A stretch of DNA of 64,000 nt from an uncultured Lachnospiraceae bacterium (lineage in GTDB: Bacteria > Bacillota > Clostridia > Lachnospirales > Lachnospiraceae): positions 1 through 64,000 of the forward strand of contig CAMNRH010000012.1 in NCBI GenBank assembly GCA_946552115.1. Reading direction: 5' to 3'. The position numbers and the translations under genes are program-made. Below the pieces are notes generated by a model. The model worked only from the letters and a program-made list of their open reading frames with translations, searched no databases and was not told where the DNA came from. Shown here piece by piece: positions 16,283 through 24,932 of the stretch. Each line of letters opens with the position of its first letter. Position 1 is the stretch's first letter.

Positions 16283-16912
16283 TTAAATATCAGTATACTC
16301 TGTGACGTCTGCCCAAGCTGGGCGTACAATGTCGTATCGGTCAAAAATAACCGGATTATCTTCTGCGTCCCGATGGTCAATACAAAAAGAAATGCATTTT
16401 TGGGTATCCTGACTGAAGCTCTCCAGCAGGATAAAGTTATCTGCCGTGCGGTCTGGGTGGCATTCCGCCACGAACAGATAATGTGTATCAGGTTTGCCAT
16501 TGGTGTGTGGCACTTCAAACCGCATATGCAACTTAGCACTTTCTTTGGCAAGACAGCTGACATGAAGATAGATTTCTTCTTTGACATCGAACCCTCGGTT
16601 GTAATACCGCAGGTAAATACCTGTCATTACAGGCTCAAATTCCACTAAGATCCATTCCGGCCTTTCCCCCCGCAGGATCTCGGTACGGTTTTGTAAGAAC
16701 TCAGCGTTCAGATACTCATCTTCCTTAGCGGAGGAATAAATCAACCCCGCAAAATCAATCTTGTCGCCATCGCATTCGCATAATTGAACCTGCATCTTCA
16801 TTGGCAGATAATGCCTTTGTTTTGGCACACCGTACCGGCCGGCATGAGCGATAACTGCATAGGCTTCTTCCTCATTGCCTGTAAACTCCCAGATGTAAGT
16901 GCGTCGTTCCAT
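16283..16912 (-). CDS. Hypothetical soluble protein with its own regulated promoter
   Basis: 209 residues, ribosome site AAAGGGGG before ATG 16912. It seems soluble, with alternating beta-type sequence (YIWEFTGNEEEAYAVIAHAG, FDVKEEIYLHVSCLA). No known motif or membrane segment is visible and the family is not recognised. A textbook sigma-A promoter with an adjoining palindrome lies 155 bases upstream. It lies inside the 4.2-kb segment bracketed by the 130-bp inverted repeats. Confidence 0.6.
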   Translation of the reverse strand: MERRTYIWEFTGNEEEAYAVIAHAGRYGVPKQRHYLPMKMQVQLCECDGDKIDFAGLIYSSAKEDEYLNAEFLQNRTEILRGERPEWILVEFEPVMTGIYLRYYNRGFDVKEEIYLHVSCLAKESAKLHMRFEVPHTNGKPDTHYLFVAECHPDRTADNFILLESFSQDTQKCISFCIDHRDAEDNPVIFDRYDIVRPAWADVTEYTDI

Positions 16913-17047
16913 GGTAATTTCCCCCTTTGATATTATTGTGTAATTATTGCATCGTTGTACACCTTATAAAAAACATGTACAATTTCTGCAATAATCTGTA
17001 ATATTGGGGGATACAGAGATACTGATAGGATGATAATGTGCATAGAT

Positions 17048-17095
17048 TAGTTAGTCTATACTAACTATTGTAGCACAGATAGAACAAAATGTCAA
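17048..17095 (-). promoter_or_regulatory. Sigma-A promoter with adjoining operator palindrome
   Basis: On the minus strand TTGACA (17090-17095), a 17-base spacer and TACAAT (17067-17072) form a near-consensus promoter for the gene at 16283-16912. Directly downstream, TAGTTAG-TATAGA-CTAACTA (17048-17067) is a perfect 7-base palindrome covering the start site, a likely repressor operator. No dedicated repressor is encoded alongside. Confidence 0.75.
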
Positions 17096-17112
17096 GAATA
17101 ATGGGCAAAGAC

Positions 17113-17155
17113 AGGCGGAGCCAGAGGTTCTATAACCGTTTCTCTGACTCCGCCT
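17113..17155. terminator. Stem-loop next to IS200, probable displaced terminator
   Basis: AGGCGGAG/CTCCGCCT arms with inner AGAG/CTCT. It now lies on the far side of the IS200 copy from the stop of the 17881-19209 gene. The IS probably landed between that gene and its terminator. No long T run follows, so the call is moderate. Confidence 0.45.
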
Positions 17156-17216
17156 TAAGTACTCACGAACCCACTGGCTTGGCCAGTGGTGCGTGTGAGG
17201 CTTTTGCCGTTGAGCA

Positions 17217-17292
17217 GAAAACTCCTTTTGTTATACTTTGATTGTAGCCCGTCAGCTGCAACCATAAAATCAAGTTAACAAAAGGAGTTTTC
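17217..17292 (+). promoter_or_regulatory. Hairpin that hides the tnpA ribosome site
   Basis: The arms 17217-17243 and 17268-17292 share a 17-base perfect core (TAACAAAAGGAGTTTTC and its complement). The right arm contains AAAAGGAG, the tnpA ribosome site. IS200 is known to repress transposase translation with such an internal hairpin. Confidence 0.75.
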
Positions 17293-17297
17293 CGGCC

Positions 17298-17759
17298 ATG
17301 GGAATGAATGATATAAATAGTTTAAGTCAAACCAAGTGGAATTGCAAGTACCATATTGTCTTTACCCCTAAACTCAGGCGCAAAGTGTTCTATCAGCAAA
17401 AGCGAGAGGCAGTAGGCAAAATCCTAAGACAGCTTTGTGAATGGAAAGGCGTAGAGATAGTTGAGGCTGAGGTTTGTCCTGACCATATTCATATGCTAGT
17501 ATCTATTCCGCCGAAGTTTTCTGTATCCAGCTTCATGGGATATCTCAAAGGTAAAAGTGCAACTATGCTTTATGAGCAATTCGCTGAGTTAAAGTATAAG
17601 TATCGCAATCGTGAGTTTTGGTCGCGAGGGTATTATGTAGATACAGTAGGCAAAAATACTCAGCGAATTGCGGAATACGTACGTAATCAACTGAAGGCGG
17701 AAAAGCTAGGCGAACAATTAACGCTAGGAGATGTAAGGTATCGGTCAAAGCGTAAATAG
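17298..17759 (+). CDS. tnpA: IS200-type Y1 transposase
   Basis: 153 residues, the normal IS200 TnpA length. HUH motif DHIHMLVS with His63 and His65 and the catalytic tyrosine Tyr127 in AEYVRNQL are all visible, so the enzyme looks intact. It cuts and joins single-stranded DNA at the hairpin ends, mostly on the lagging strand. The start at 17298 follows AAAAGGAG, which is sequestered by the leader hairpin. Confidence 0.95.
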   Translation: MGMNDINSLSQTKWNCKYHIVFTPKLRRKVFYQQKREAVGKILRQLCEWKGVEIVEAEVCPDHIHMLVSIPPKFSVSSFMGYLKGKSATMLYEQFAELKYKYRNREFWSRGYYVDTVGKNTQRIAEYVRNQLKAEKLGEQLTLGDVRYRSKRK

Positions 17760-17880
17760 TTTAGTCTAGTGATTTAGCGGCTGACGGACTAACTTACGCG
17801 TTGTTAACGCGTCCCGCTAGGAACAAAAGGGCTTTGCCCGCATAAGAAAAGCCACCGGCTAGGCCGGTGGAACTTTACTT

Positions 17881-19209
17881 TCACGATCTAATATGATGCT
17901 TCTGCTTCCACATTCTGCCTCCCAGAATAACAATGCCTATTAGGCAGAGCACGATCAGCAGCAGGAGTACTGTTGATACGGTGGAAAACCTGAAACCTTT
18001 TGACACTTCCACTGTCACATAATCCTGTATGGTTTTTAATCCTACGCCTGCCTGTGACCAATTGGTGAGTGTATTTACGCCTGCTGCTAAACTATCATCC
18101 ACAACTTCTGCTGTGAAATAAACATAGGCATTTGCATCGGGTCCATAATCACCAATTCTAATCCCATCTGTTACAAGGTAGTCATGTTCTGCGGTTGCCT
18201 TATCAGGATGGTTGGAATTTTTAAGTTCGGTTGTCCCTTCAACATAACGCAAATTCTCCGGAAGGATGTCTTTAATGGCAACACCAGTCTGGCTCGTATC
18301 ACCAGTGTTTATGTATTCAATGCGGAACTCTACTTTATCCCCGACTTTGGCTTTGATTGCGTCTTCCCAATCATTATCACTTCCGGCAAGCCGGACTTTT
18401 TGCTCCACTGTATATTCATAGTCAAACACGGCTTTTACTTTTATAGTCACATAATTGTCGTATTGATAGCATCCGGGAATTCTTCCGTCAAGCGCGTCAT
18501 AGCCTATCAAAACACCGTCAGTGCTTGCAGCCTTAACGATATCGTCGCTCAGGGTTAAACCGCCGAGGCCGATGCCATTATTTTCAAGCAGAGCGGATCC
18601 GTAGATATAATCCAGGTGAAATGGGACATCGCTGTTAAAATTAACATAATCCCAATACTCACTTGGTGTAGCATTTGATGAATCAATGAAACCATTGACC
18701 TGAATGCGCCTGTTTTCTCTGTCATATTCATTTGGAATACTAAAGGACACATGGGTATCTTCCGCTATGGCATCTTCGCCGTTTGGGTTATTATTATGAA
18801 CGAAAAGGCGGATAATATAGTACCTGCCATCCTCAGCTTCGATATCATTTCCTTTCCAAACAGTGTCCTTGGTAGCACCTTCCCAGCTACCGTCTTCCCG
18901 TCGGGTGCATTCACGGGCTGCAACGAAGTTTTTCTCGTTGCCAATCGTGCTGTCAGAAATCGTGTTAAAAATAATCTGCCCCGGATAATAGGGGCTGTTT
19001 TTATAGTTTTCGCCATCAGACTGCGGGGTAGCACCGATAGCTCCATTGTTTATTTCTTCAATCGTATAGCTTGAACGGCCATTTTTCCCAGTCTCCGGGT
19101 TATAACCCAGGTTGTCACCCCAGGCAAAAACTATTGCGGGTTTTAATTGTATAATGAGAACAGCCATGAAACTGATAAAAAGTAAACTGGCCCTATGATA
19201 CTTTTTCAT
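17881..19209 (-). CDS. Surface protein with DUF11-like domain and C-terminal anchor
   Basis: 442 residues. The signal peptide is MKKYHRASLLFISFMAVLII and so on. A 250-residue ectodomain follows (NNPNGEDAIAEDTHVSFSIP suggests a beta-sandwich). Then a DUF11-like domain, about 275-400, has VRLAGSDND, AKVGDKVEFRIEY, SQTGVAIKDILP and NSNHPDKA. A C-terminal transmembrane helix (TVLLLLIVLCLIGIVIL) and a basic tail complete it, with no LPxTG. The DUF11-like part is close to that of the protein at 5735-6457. Ribosome site AGGAAG precedes ATG 19209. The gene is 43 bases downstream of the membrane protein at 19253 and probably co-transcribed. It is likely a cell-surface contact protein. Confidence 0.78.
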   Translation of the reverse strand: MKKYHRASLLFISFMAVLIIQLKPAIVFAWGDNLGYNPETGKNGRSSYTIEEINNGAIGATPQSDGENYKNSPYYPGQIIFNTISDSTIGNEKNFVAARECTRREDGSWEGATKDTVWKGNDIEAEDGRYYIIRLFVHNNNPNGEDAIAEDTHVSFSIPNEYDRENRRIQVNGFIDSSNATPSEYWDYVNFNSDVPFHLDYIYGSALLENNGIGLGGLTLSDDIVKAASTDGVLIGYDALDGRIPGCYQYDNYVTIKVKAVFDYEYTVEQKVRLAGSDNDWEDAIKAKVGDKVEFRIEYINTGDTSQTGVAIKDILPENLRYVEGTTELKNSNHPDKATAEHDYLVTDGIRIGDYGPDANAYVYFTAEVVDDSLAAGVNTLTNWSQAGVGLKTIQDYVTVEVSKGFRFSTVSTVLLLLIVLCLIGIVILGGRMWKQKHHIRS

Positions 19210-19252
19210 AATTCTTCCTGCCTTTCGATATGTTGCTGTATGTATCGTTTAA

Positions 19253-20365
19253 TTACTGCCATTCACCGGAATCATCATTGTCAACGGCGATTTCTTTATC
19301 TGCTTTGTCTTCGAATCCCGGTTCCAGCGTAATAAGTATTTCCACATTTTCAGCATTGCCCCCGCTCAGGGTGATCGTTGTAGTGTTATCGTCTCCTTCC
19401 CGCCACCCATCACCGCCTACAACTTTCCAGTCCCGCGTCATATCGGCAATCCTTGGATCCTCAATTGTGTAACCCAGCTTTTCCTGATCCGCTTCAGCAG
19501 GGCTTACCCCTATCCCGGGATCTTTCCGTTCCCCTGCTATCAGACTCAGTTCAGGATGGATTACAGATATGTTCTTGATTTCGGTTGTTCCTGAAAGCAA
19601 ATTCCTGTTTGACAGGAAAAACAGGAATGCCAGAATTGGAAGGGCAGACACAAGAGTCCAAAAGCCATACTGGGGCTTTTCTCTGGTTACTCTGACAAAG
19701 GTGACTGTTATTGGCCTTATGATATTATTCACAATTTTATATTTCTTTTTTCTGGAGTCACGTTTTTCTCTCTTTGGGTTTTTGGATTTCTTGCCCTTAT
19801 TGAGTGATGCCTGGGACAACATTTTTGCCCCCTGTGGTTTTGTCTCCTGCCTTTTTTCCGAAGGTTCTGATTTTTCTAGGATTTTGGGATCTAGCCCCAC
19901 TTCCGTTATCCATTCCCTGTAAAGCGAAAACAACCGCTTGTCTTTATCGCAAAAATCACGATATACAATTTCTGAGATATTTATCAGGACTTTCCTTTCG
20001 TGTTTTTCCATCCCACTGCTATCTAATTGGACATCGGGATGCATATCAAGATAATGCTTGCGACATTGTGCGGCAGTGGGAAAATTCCTATAAACATCGG
20101 ATATTCCAGAAACCGCAAGAAGCTCTTCCAATTCCCAGGTTGGCGGGGAATATTGACGGAGGATAGACTCATAGAGTTCCATTCCGTATCCGTAGTCCCA
20201 TTTTTCCTGCTTCATTAATAAGCAGATTAGTTTTTCTGCGAGTTTATCATCCCGTCTTCCTTCCATATGAATGCGATAAAGAGTTTGGTATATATCGTCA
20301 GGGCTTTTGATTCCAGTTATAGCCAGTACTTCCTTTTTCGTCTTTGTCTTTTTATTTGCCACCAT
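19253..20365 (-). CDS. Single-pass membrane protein of unknown function
   Basis: 370 residues from ATG 20365; GTG 20371 is an alternative. The N-terminal 210 residues are soluble (DIYQTLYRIHMEGRRDDKLAE, FPTAAQCRKHYLDMHPDV) and helical, resembling a protein-interaction region. A very basic stretch (KKGKKSKNPKREKRDSRKK type) precedes one transmembrane helix (FWTLVSALPILAFLFFL), then a 110-residue acidic ectodomain. The topology is cytoplasmic N-terminus, outside C-terminus. It sits directly upstream of the surface protein and could anchor or sense with it. Its promoter region lies beside the right 130-bp repeat. Confidence 0.62.
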   Translation of the reverse strand: MVANKKTKTKKEVLAITGIKSPDDIYQTLYRIHMEGRRDDKLAEKLICLLMKQEKWDYGYGMELYESILRQYSPPTWELEELLAVSGISDVYRNFPTAAQCRKHYLDMHPDVQLDSSGMEKHERKVLINISEIVYRDFCDKDKRLFSLYREWITEVGLDPKILEKSEPSEKRQETKPQGAKMLSQASLNKGKKSKNPKREKRDSRKKKYKIVNNIIRPITVTFVRVTREKPQYGFWTLVSALPILAFLFFLSNRNLLSGTTEIKNISVIHPELSLIAGERKDPGIGVSPAEADQEKLGYTIEDPRIADMTRDWKVVGGDGWREGDDNTTTITLSGGNAENVEILITLEPGFEDKADKEIAVDNDDSGEWQ

Positions 20366-20383
20366 CCACACTCACTTTCGTTT

Positions 20384-20513
20384 TCCGCTTATTTTCCGTA
20401 CTTCTTTTATATCTCCGCTTATTTTCCGGTCATCTTCCGCTGTTATTCCTGTCAATCAAAAAATGAAAATGATACCATTATTAGCAACACAAGAGCCCTT
20501 GTCGTTAAGAAAA
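20384..20513 (+). repeat. 130-bp perfect inverted repeat, right copy (gene leader)
   Basis: Reverse complement of 16100-16229 with no mismatch found. It precedes the plus-strand gene at 20557 by 43 bases. The tandem TCCGCTTATTTTCCG motifs near its left end are candidate operator sites. A short frame, MKMIPLLATQEPLSLRKL, begins inside it without a ribosome site and is probably not translated. Confidence 0.85.
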
Positions 20514-20556
20514 TTATAACATTAAACACAGTTCAGCGCAAGCAAAGGAGGTCTAT

Positions 20557-21090
20557 ATGGAAGAAGGGATTTTACAAAGCATCTGTATTCGTTTAGCTGA
20601 TGGGCGGTCTGCCCGTTTGGAAGTTACCGCTCATTTGGATGGCATGTTTGAAACCGTTATTATCACAGATGCTTCCGAGCAGGAAAAAGTTTTTTCCAAG
20701 AAGTTCGAAGATCGGAAAAATGCTTTTGATTTTTTCGAATACCTAAAAGAAGACCGGCATGTGCCGGAACCCACTGGAAGGTATAAGAAGCTGGCGGAAG
20801 ATTTGGAACGTGCAAAGGCATATGCAAAGGAACAAATGGGAGACGACGACAGCGGGTCATTTAATTTTGATTCCGCATCCATTTATCTTCCGAGATGGCG
20901 GGAGAAACTGGTGATAAACGCGGCAAAAACAGCAGGTGTAAACTGCTCCAGGGATGGGCGCACCAGCAGATACCTGTTTTCTATTCCTGGAACCGGCGAT
21001 TGCTTGATGCGAACAAAAGCAGCTGAAGCAATGAGCGATTTTCTGAAGAGCATGGGATATCACACGGGCGTATTCTACATGCTGGATTAA
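20557..21090 (+). CDS. Hypothetical protein
   Basis: 177 residues, ribosome site AAAGGAGG before ATG 20557. It is soluble, with an N-terminal beta-type region (VTAHLDGMFETVIITDASE), a helical middle and a C-terminal part with GDCLMRTKAAEAMSDFLKS. No catalytic motif was recognised. It begins a long plus-strand gene train of the mobilisation backbone and uses the same 130-bp leader as the gene at 15485. Confidence 0.65.
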   Translation: MEEGILQSICIRLADGRSARLEVTAHLDGMFETVIITDASEQEKVFSKKFEDRKNAFDFFEYLKEDRHVPEPTGRYKKLAEDLERAKAYAKEQMGDDDSGSFNFDSASIYLPRWREKLVINAAKTAGVNCSRDGRTSRYLFSIPGTGDCLMRTKAAEAMSDFLKSMGYHTGVFYMLD

Positions 21091-21126
21091 AGAATACAGA
21101 TTATTTTTATTGTTGCAAAAAAACGA

Positions 21127-21162
21127 GCTGGTGCAGGAAATTATAGTGAGTTCTGCACCAGC
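21127..21162. terminator. Stem-loop between two small genes
   Basis: Perfect 10-base arms GCTGGTGCAG/CTGCACCAGC with a 16-base loop. There is no T run, so it may be an RNA-processing or attenuation hairpin. Confidence 0.4.
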
Positions 21163-21194
21163 ACTATCAAAATTATCACAAGGAGGGACCTATT

Positions 21195-21500
21195 ATGAAG
21201 TGTCCAAATGTAGAATCAGTTGTTGAAGCCTTTAGCGGAGATGTGGTCGATACCATCCCTGCCAAACGCAGCATGATGTTCGCCCCGCGCTCATTGAAGC
21301 TGCTGCAGGAGAATGCGTTGCTTACGGCCAGTGAGAACAGGTGCCGAGCGCTCCTAGCTCAGTCCGCCATCAATGACAGTGCCAGCCTGGCGATGTCGGT
21401 TGACCGACTGTCGAAGGTTGCGCCGCTCGGAAGGCCGTATTACCAGAAAATCCTCGCGGCTTATGCCGATAATGCCGCAAAAACGATAGAGAGGTGGTGA
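21195..21500 (+). CDS. Small hypothetical protein
   Basis: 101 residues after AAGGAGG. It is mostly helical, with a basic middle (PAKRSMMFAPRSLKLLQENALL). No family was recognised. It is followed after six bases by the next small gene, so the two are probably co-translated. Confidence 0.62.
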   Translation: MKCPNVESVVEAFSGDVVDTIPAKRSMMFAPRSLKLLQENALLTASENRCRALLAQSAINDSASLAMSVDRLSKVAPLGRPYYQKILAAYADNAAKTIERW

Positions 21501-21506
21501 TTAGGT

Positions 21507-21752
21507 ATGCTGGAAATCATTGACATCGTTATTGTAATTGTATTAGGCAGCATTGTATGCGTAGCAGTGTTCGAATGGTTTTGCGATTACTGCAACCTTA
21601 AGAAACGGGTGGAAGAAAGCGACGATTTTGAGAAACTGATGCGAAAACAACTGGAACTGGATGCGGCGAGGCTCAAAGCCCAGGAGGATATGCTTCGGGA
21701 AGCTTGCCGTTCGCAGGCTGAGGAATACGAGGATGGGTATGAGGAAGATTGA
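21507..21752 (+). CDS. Small membrane protein with coiled-coil tail
   Basis: 81 residues. One N-terminal transmembrane helix (IDIVIVIVLGSIVCVAVFEW) is followed by a charged coiled-coil region (RVEESDDFEKLMRKQLELD). Ribosome signal AGAGGTGG lies upstream. Such small membrane proteins are common in conjugation-related gene trains, but the role is unknown. Confidence 0.62.
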   Translation: MLEIIDIVIVIVLGSIVCVAVFEWFCDYCNLKKRVEESDDFEKLMRKQLELDAARLKAQEDMLREACRSQAEEYEDGYEED

Positions 21753-21878
21753 GCTGCCGTCAACATATTCTTGACAATTTTACAACAGCGTTTTTTGCTA
21801 CACCTTAATTGACATTTTATCTCTGTTATGAGGTGTCGCATCGCTACAAAAGTATTTACTTCTTATGTTTGGGATCAT

Positions 21879-21913
21879 GGCTGCTTTGCGGTTCAATGGG
21901 CGTCAAAGCAGCC
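21879..21913 (+). promoter_or_regulatory. Leader hairpin before the MT-A70 methyltransferase
   Basis: Perfect 10-base arms GGCTGCTTTG/CAAAGCAGCC with a 15-base loop, ending about 10 bases before the methyltransferase ribosome site (GAAAGGAAG). It could tune translation or protect the message. No T run follows. Confidence 0.45.
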
Positions 21914-21934
21914 AGCAAAAGAAAGGAAGATTAT

Positions 21935-22525
21935 ATGGAAGAAAAAATTAACTGTGCAAAAAACAATGCGCGCAAACGCTATGCCACGCTGATAATCGAC
22001 CCGCCATGGGATATAGACCAGCGGGGGCGGTTCGGGGCTATTAACCACTACGATCTGATGTCGTTGGAAAAGATTAAAGCCATGCCCATAAAGAATTTGG
22101 TGACAGACAACAGTCACTGCTGGCTCTGGGTCACCAATAATACCATGAGGTATGGATTTGATATCTTAGAATCATGGGGATTTACGCCGCGTTCCGTGTT
22201 TACATGGATTAAATTCCGGATGGGGCTTGGGAACTACCTGAGAAACTGCACAGAACACGTCCTCTTAGGAACCCGTGGCAAAGCACCGGTATTATGCAAA
22301 AACCAGATAAACTACGGTGTTTTTACCGTCCAGGATCATTCGCACAAGCCCGAGGAATTCCACAAAATCGTAGAGCGGGTTAGTTCGGGCCCTTATCTTG
22401 AACTCTTCGCCCGCAGACGGCAGCCCGGCTGGGATGTATGGGGTAACGAAATCGACAGCGACATCGTGATCCCCGGTTATCCTGTGCCGAAGTACAGTGC
22501 CAAAGCGCTTGGAGAGGAGGCATGA
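21935..22525 (+). CDS. MT-A70 family adenine N6-methyltransferase
   Basis: 196 residues from ATG 21935 (MEEKINC), chosen for its AAAGGAAG site. The catalytic motif DPPW is in LIIDPPWDIDQRG. The C-terminal part GPYLELFARRRQPGWDVWGNE is the standard end of this family, which carries the S-adenosylmethionine-binding loop. It should methylate adenine in a short DNA site. No cognate restriction enzyme is next to it, so it is probably an orphan enzyme that protects the element or marks its DNA. Confidence 0.9.
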   Translation: MEEKINCAKNNARKRYATLIIDPPWDIDQRGRFGAINHYDLMSLEKIKAMPIKNLVTDNSHCWLWVTNNTMRYGFDILESWGFTPRSVFTWIKFRMGLGNYLRNCTEHVLLGTRGKAPVLCKNQINYGVFTVQDHSHKPEEFHKIVERVSSGPYLELFARRRQPGWDVWGNEIDSDIVIPGYPVPKYSAKALGEEA

Positions 22526-22531
22526 TGATGG

Positions 22532-22732
22532 ATGTATCCCAAAAACCTAATCACCCAGATTTTGGAAGCCGCCTTCATGCTGGCGCTTGCCGCTTTTCTC
22601 ATCAAAACCGCAGTCGGATGGATTCTGGAAATCTGGCCAGTGCTGCTCGCCATTGCAATCATCGTCGCTATCGCCATAATCGGTTTCCGTATCTGGAGGC
22701 ACAAGCATGATAAAGATTTGGGAGAATGGTAG
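22532..22732 (+). CDS. Small two-helix membrane protein
   Basis: 66 residues with two hydrophobic segments (AAFMLALAAFLIKTAV and WPVLLAIAIIVAIAIIGF). GGAGAGGAGG lies just upstream. The gene fits tightly between the methyltransferase and the ATPase. This position upstream of a coupling-type ATPase is typical of small accessory membrane proteins of transfer systems. Confidence 0.65.
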   Translation: MYPKNLITQILEAAFMLALAAFLIKTAVGWILEIWPVLLAIAIIVAIAIIGFRIWRHKHDKDLGEW

Positions 22733-22769
22733 GAGGAAGTATAAAAAATACCGAAAGGAGTGGGCAATC

Positions 22770-24932
22770 TTGGGTAAACACCAAATCGAAGATATTAACT
22801 GGAGGAAAGTCCTCTGGACTCGACCTTACAAAATTGAGACCATTTGGGAAATGCTGGCACATCTTGCCGCCACATCGCCACGAGGTGCAGTAGTCTGGGA
22901 GGTGCGGAGTAAAAACGGACAGGTAAATTACTTGCTCGGAGCAGCCGGGAGGTATATCAGGAACGTGGAAGAAGCGATAAAAGCTCATGGCGATATCCAG
23001 TTCCATGCTATGGATGAGAGCGAACGCACACCAGTTACCACTGCCCGGCAGCTTAGAATTAGCCATCCTACGCTCTCGCTCAAGACCGATATCACTGGAG
23101 CTGTGATCCGGGCGGGGCTGGCGGCACTCACGGAAGAGACAGGTGGCACGGAGGCTGTGGTACAGATTGTGCTGGGGAGGGGCTACGCTCCTTCCCCGGT
23201 GCCAGCCAATCTGTTCGATCCGAATGCGACATGGCTGCAGATTCTGCTAGGCGATGTCCAGAAAGCTTCGGCAGAGAGCCGGAAAAATGTCCGGGAAAAA
23301 GCGGAGCAGCACACGTTCCAGGCAGCAATCCACATCGGAATAGCTGGTGATGGAGCATTCATCCGGCTGAACAGTATTATGAGCGCATTCAGAGTCTTGG
23401 AATCTGCCGGGGCAAGGATACGAGCAGAAAATATCAAACCCGCTGACCTTAACACGGCGCATGTACCTTGGCATTTTCCTCTAATGCTATCAGTAAAGGA
23501 ACTGGCTAATTTCTTGCTGCTTCCGGCTGGGGAGGAGGAATTACCTGGAACACCGGGACTACATCCCAAACGCACACTGCCGCCGAGCTGGTATCGAAGT
23601 CCGACCAATAAAAAGTCTGACCGCAGTTTTGCTATCAGTATGGATACTATAAATCCGAAGAAACTGAGCATTTCTCCGAGAGATAGTTTGGAACATTGCC
23701 ATCTGATCGGTCCTACCGGCAGCGGAAAAAGTACCGCTATGCTTCATCTGATTCTGGCGGATATTAAGGCTGGAAGGAGCGTGTTAGTTCTTGATCCTAA
23801 GGCGGATTTGGTAACAGATATACTTATGCGGATTCCAGAAGAACGTGTGGGGGATGTCGTAATTATCGACCCGTCAGACTCTTGCCCCTGTGGGTTTAAC
23901 CCGCTGGCGTTTAAGGATTACGGCAACCCGTCACTAATTGCCGATGCGATTCTCTCGGTTCTCAAAGAAATATTTAGTGACAGTTGGGGGATCTATACGC
24001 AAGATGTTTTGACGGCTTCTTTGCTTACATTAGTAGAAGCAGAAAATGCCACGCTTTTATGGCTACTGCCACTCCTCACCGATGAGAACTTCCGCCGGAA
24101 AGTTACTGCAAACATAAAAGACCGTATGGCGCTGAAGCCTTTCTGGGATCAGTTCGAGGCACTGCGTGATACGGAGAAACGAACGCAGATCTCTCCGGTA
24201 CTTAATAAGCTCCGTCAGCTGACTTTACGGCCAGGGCTTCGGAATATACTGGGACAGGCAAAGCCAAAATTCTCGCTGACAGATTTATTTTATAAACGCC
24301 GGATCGTATTAGTTCCTCTCAATAAAGGAATTACTGGCGGGGGAACCAGTAGGCTCATCGGCAGTCTGATTGTCGGTTTGACTTGGACGCTGGCACTATC
24401 GCGGGCTGGCATCCCGGCAGAGAAACGGCATATTGTTTCTATCTTTATCGACGAGCTCCAGGATTACCTCAGCCTGCCTACAGATTTATCTGATGCTTTG
24501 GCACAGGCAAGAGGTCTGGGTATCGGATTGACACTGGCACACCAGTATCGCGACCAACTGCCGCTTGACATTCGCTCCGGCATAGATGCCAACGCCCGTA
24601 ATAAAATCGTCTTCGGTTTGAACAGCCGGGATGCAAAGGATATGGCAGCAATGGCGCCGGAACTTTCCGCCGAGGATTTTATGGCACTGCCCCGCTACCA
24701 GATTTATGCATCCATACAATCTAATGGCCGGAATACCGGCTGGGTGCAGGGCAAAACCTTACCGCCACCACCGGCACTAAGAGAGGCGGCAGAACTCAAG
24801 GCCATGAGCCAAGCGACCTACGGCATCCCAGCGGAACAGGTGGAAGAAGACTATCTCAAACTGTTTGGTGACAGCGTCGAGACCCCACCGGAATGGGAGG
24901 ATGCGGCAATTGGAAGGAGGAAAAGACCATGA
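22770..24932 (+). CDS. HerA/VirD4-like transfer ATPase (coupling-protein type)
   Basis: About 720 residues. The frame opens at ATG 22707, but TTG 22770 is the better start because AAAGGAG lies just before it. Walker A is LIGPTGSGKSTAML, Walker B is IFIDELQD, and DPKADLVTDIL follows the first strand. The N-terminal 250 residues form a separate domain without membrane helices. The protein belongs to the TraG/VirD4/HerA group, which brings relaxed DNA to the transfer channel. With the replication-relaxation protein overlapping its 3' end, it suggests DNA mobilisation. Lack of a membrane anchor suggests that the small membrane protein upstream may provide one. Confidence 0.85.
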   Translation: MGKHQIEDINWRKVLWTRPYKIETIWEMLAHLAATSPRGAVVWEVRSKNGQVNYLLGAAGRYIRNVEEAIKAHGDIQFHAMDESERTPVTTARQLRISHPTLSLKTDITGAVIRAGLAALTEETGGTEAVVQIVLGRGYAPSPVPANLFDPNATWLQILLGDVQKASAESRKNVREKAEQHTFQAAIHIGIAGDGAFIRLNSIMSAFRVLESAGARIRAENIKPADLNTAHVPWHFPLMLSVKELANFLLLPAGEEELPGTPGLHPKRTLPPSWYRSPTNKKSDRSFAISMDTINPKKLSISPRDSLEHCHLIGPTGSGKSTAMLHLILADIKAGRSVLVLDPKADLVTDILMRIPEERVGDVVIIDPSDSCPCGFNPLAFKDYGNPSLIADAILSVLKEIFSDSWGIYTQDVLTASLLTLVEAENATLLWLLPLLTDENFRRKVTANIKDRMALKPFWDQFEALRDTEKRTQISPVLNKLRQLTLRPGLRNILGQAKPKFSLTDLFYKRRIVLVPLNKGITGGGTSRLIGSLIVGLTWTLALSRAGIPAEKRHIVSIFIDELQDYLSLPTDLSDALAQARGLGIGLTLAHQYRDQLPLDIRSGIDANARNKIVFGLNSRDAKDMAAMAPELSAEDFMALPRYQIYASIQSNGRNTGWVQGKTLPPPPALREAAELKAMSQATYGIPAEQVEEDYLKLFGDSVETPPEWEDAAIGRRKRP

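Larger units (their letters stand above)
17161..17876 (+). mobile_element. IS200 family insertion sequence (single-strand transposon)
   Basis: Both ends have the imperfect subterminal hairpins typical of IS200/IS605: CCACTGGCTTGGCCAGTGG at 17171-17189 and CCACCGGCTAGGCCGGTGG at 17852-17870. A single tnpA gene is present and no tnpB. Total length about 0.7 kb is normal for IS200. Exact ends cannot be fixed without an empty site. The right end lies only a few bases from the stop codon of the minus-strand gene at 17881. Confidence 0.88.

Noticed and set aside
20463..20519. Short frame MKMIPLLATQEPLSLRKL as a leader peptide
   Set aside because: It lies within the 130-bp repeat but has no ribosome site, and in the left copy the frame runs on without a stop. 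Coding looks accidental.
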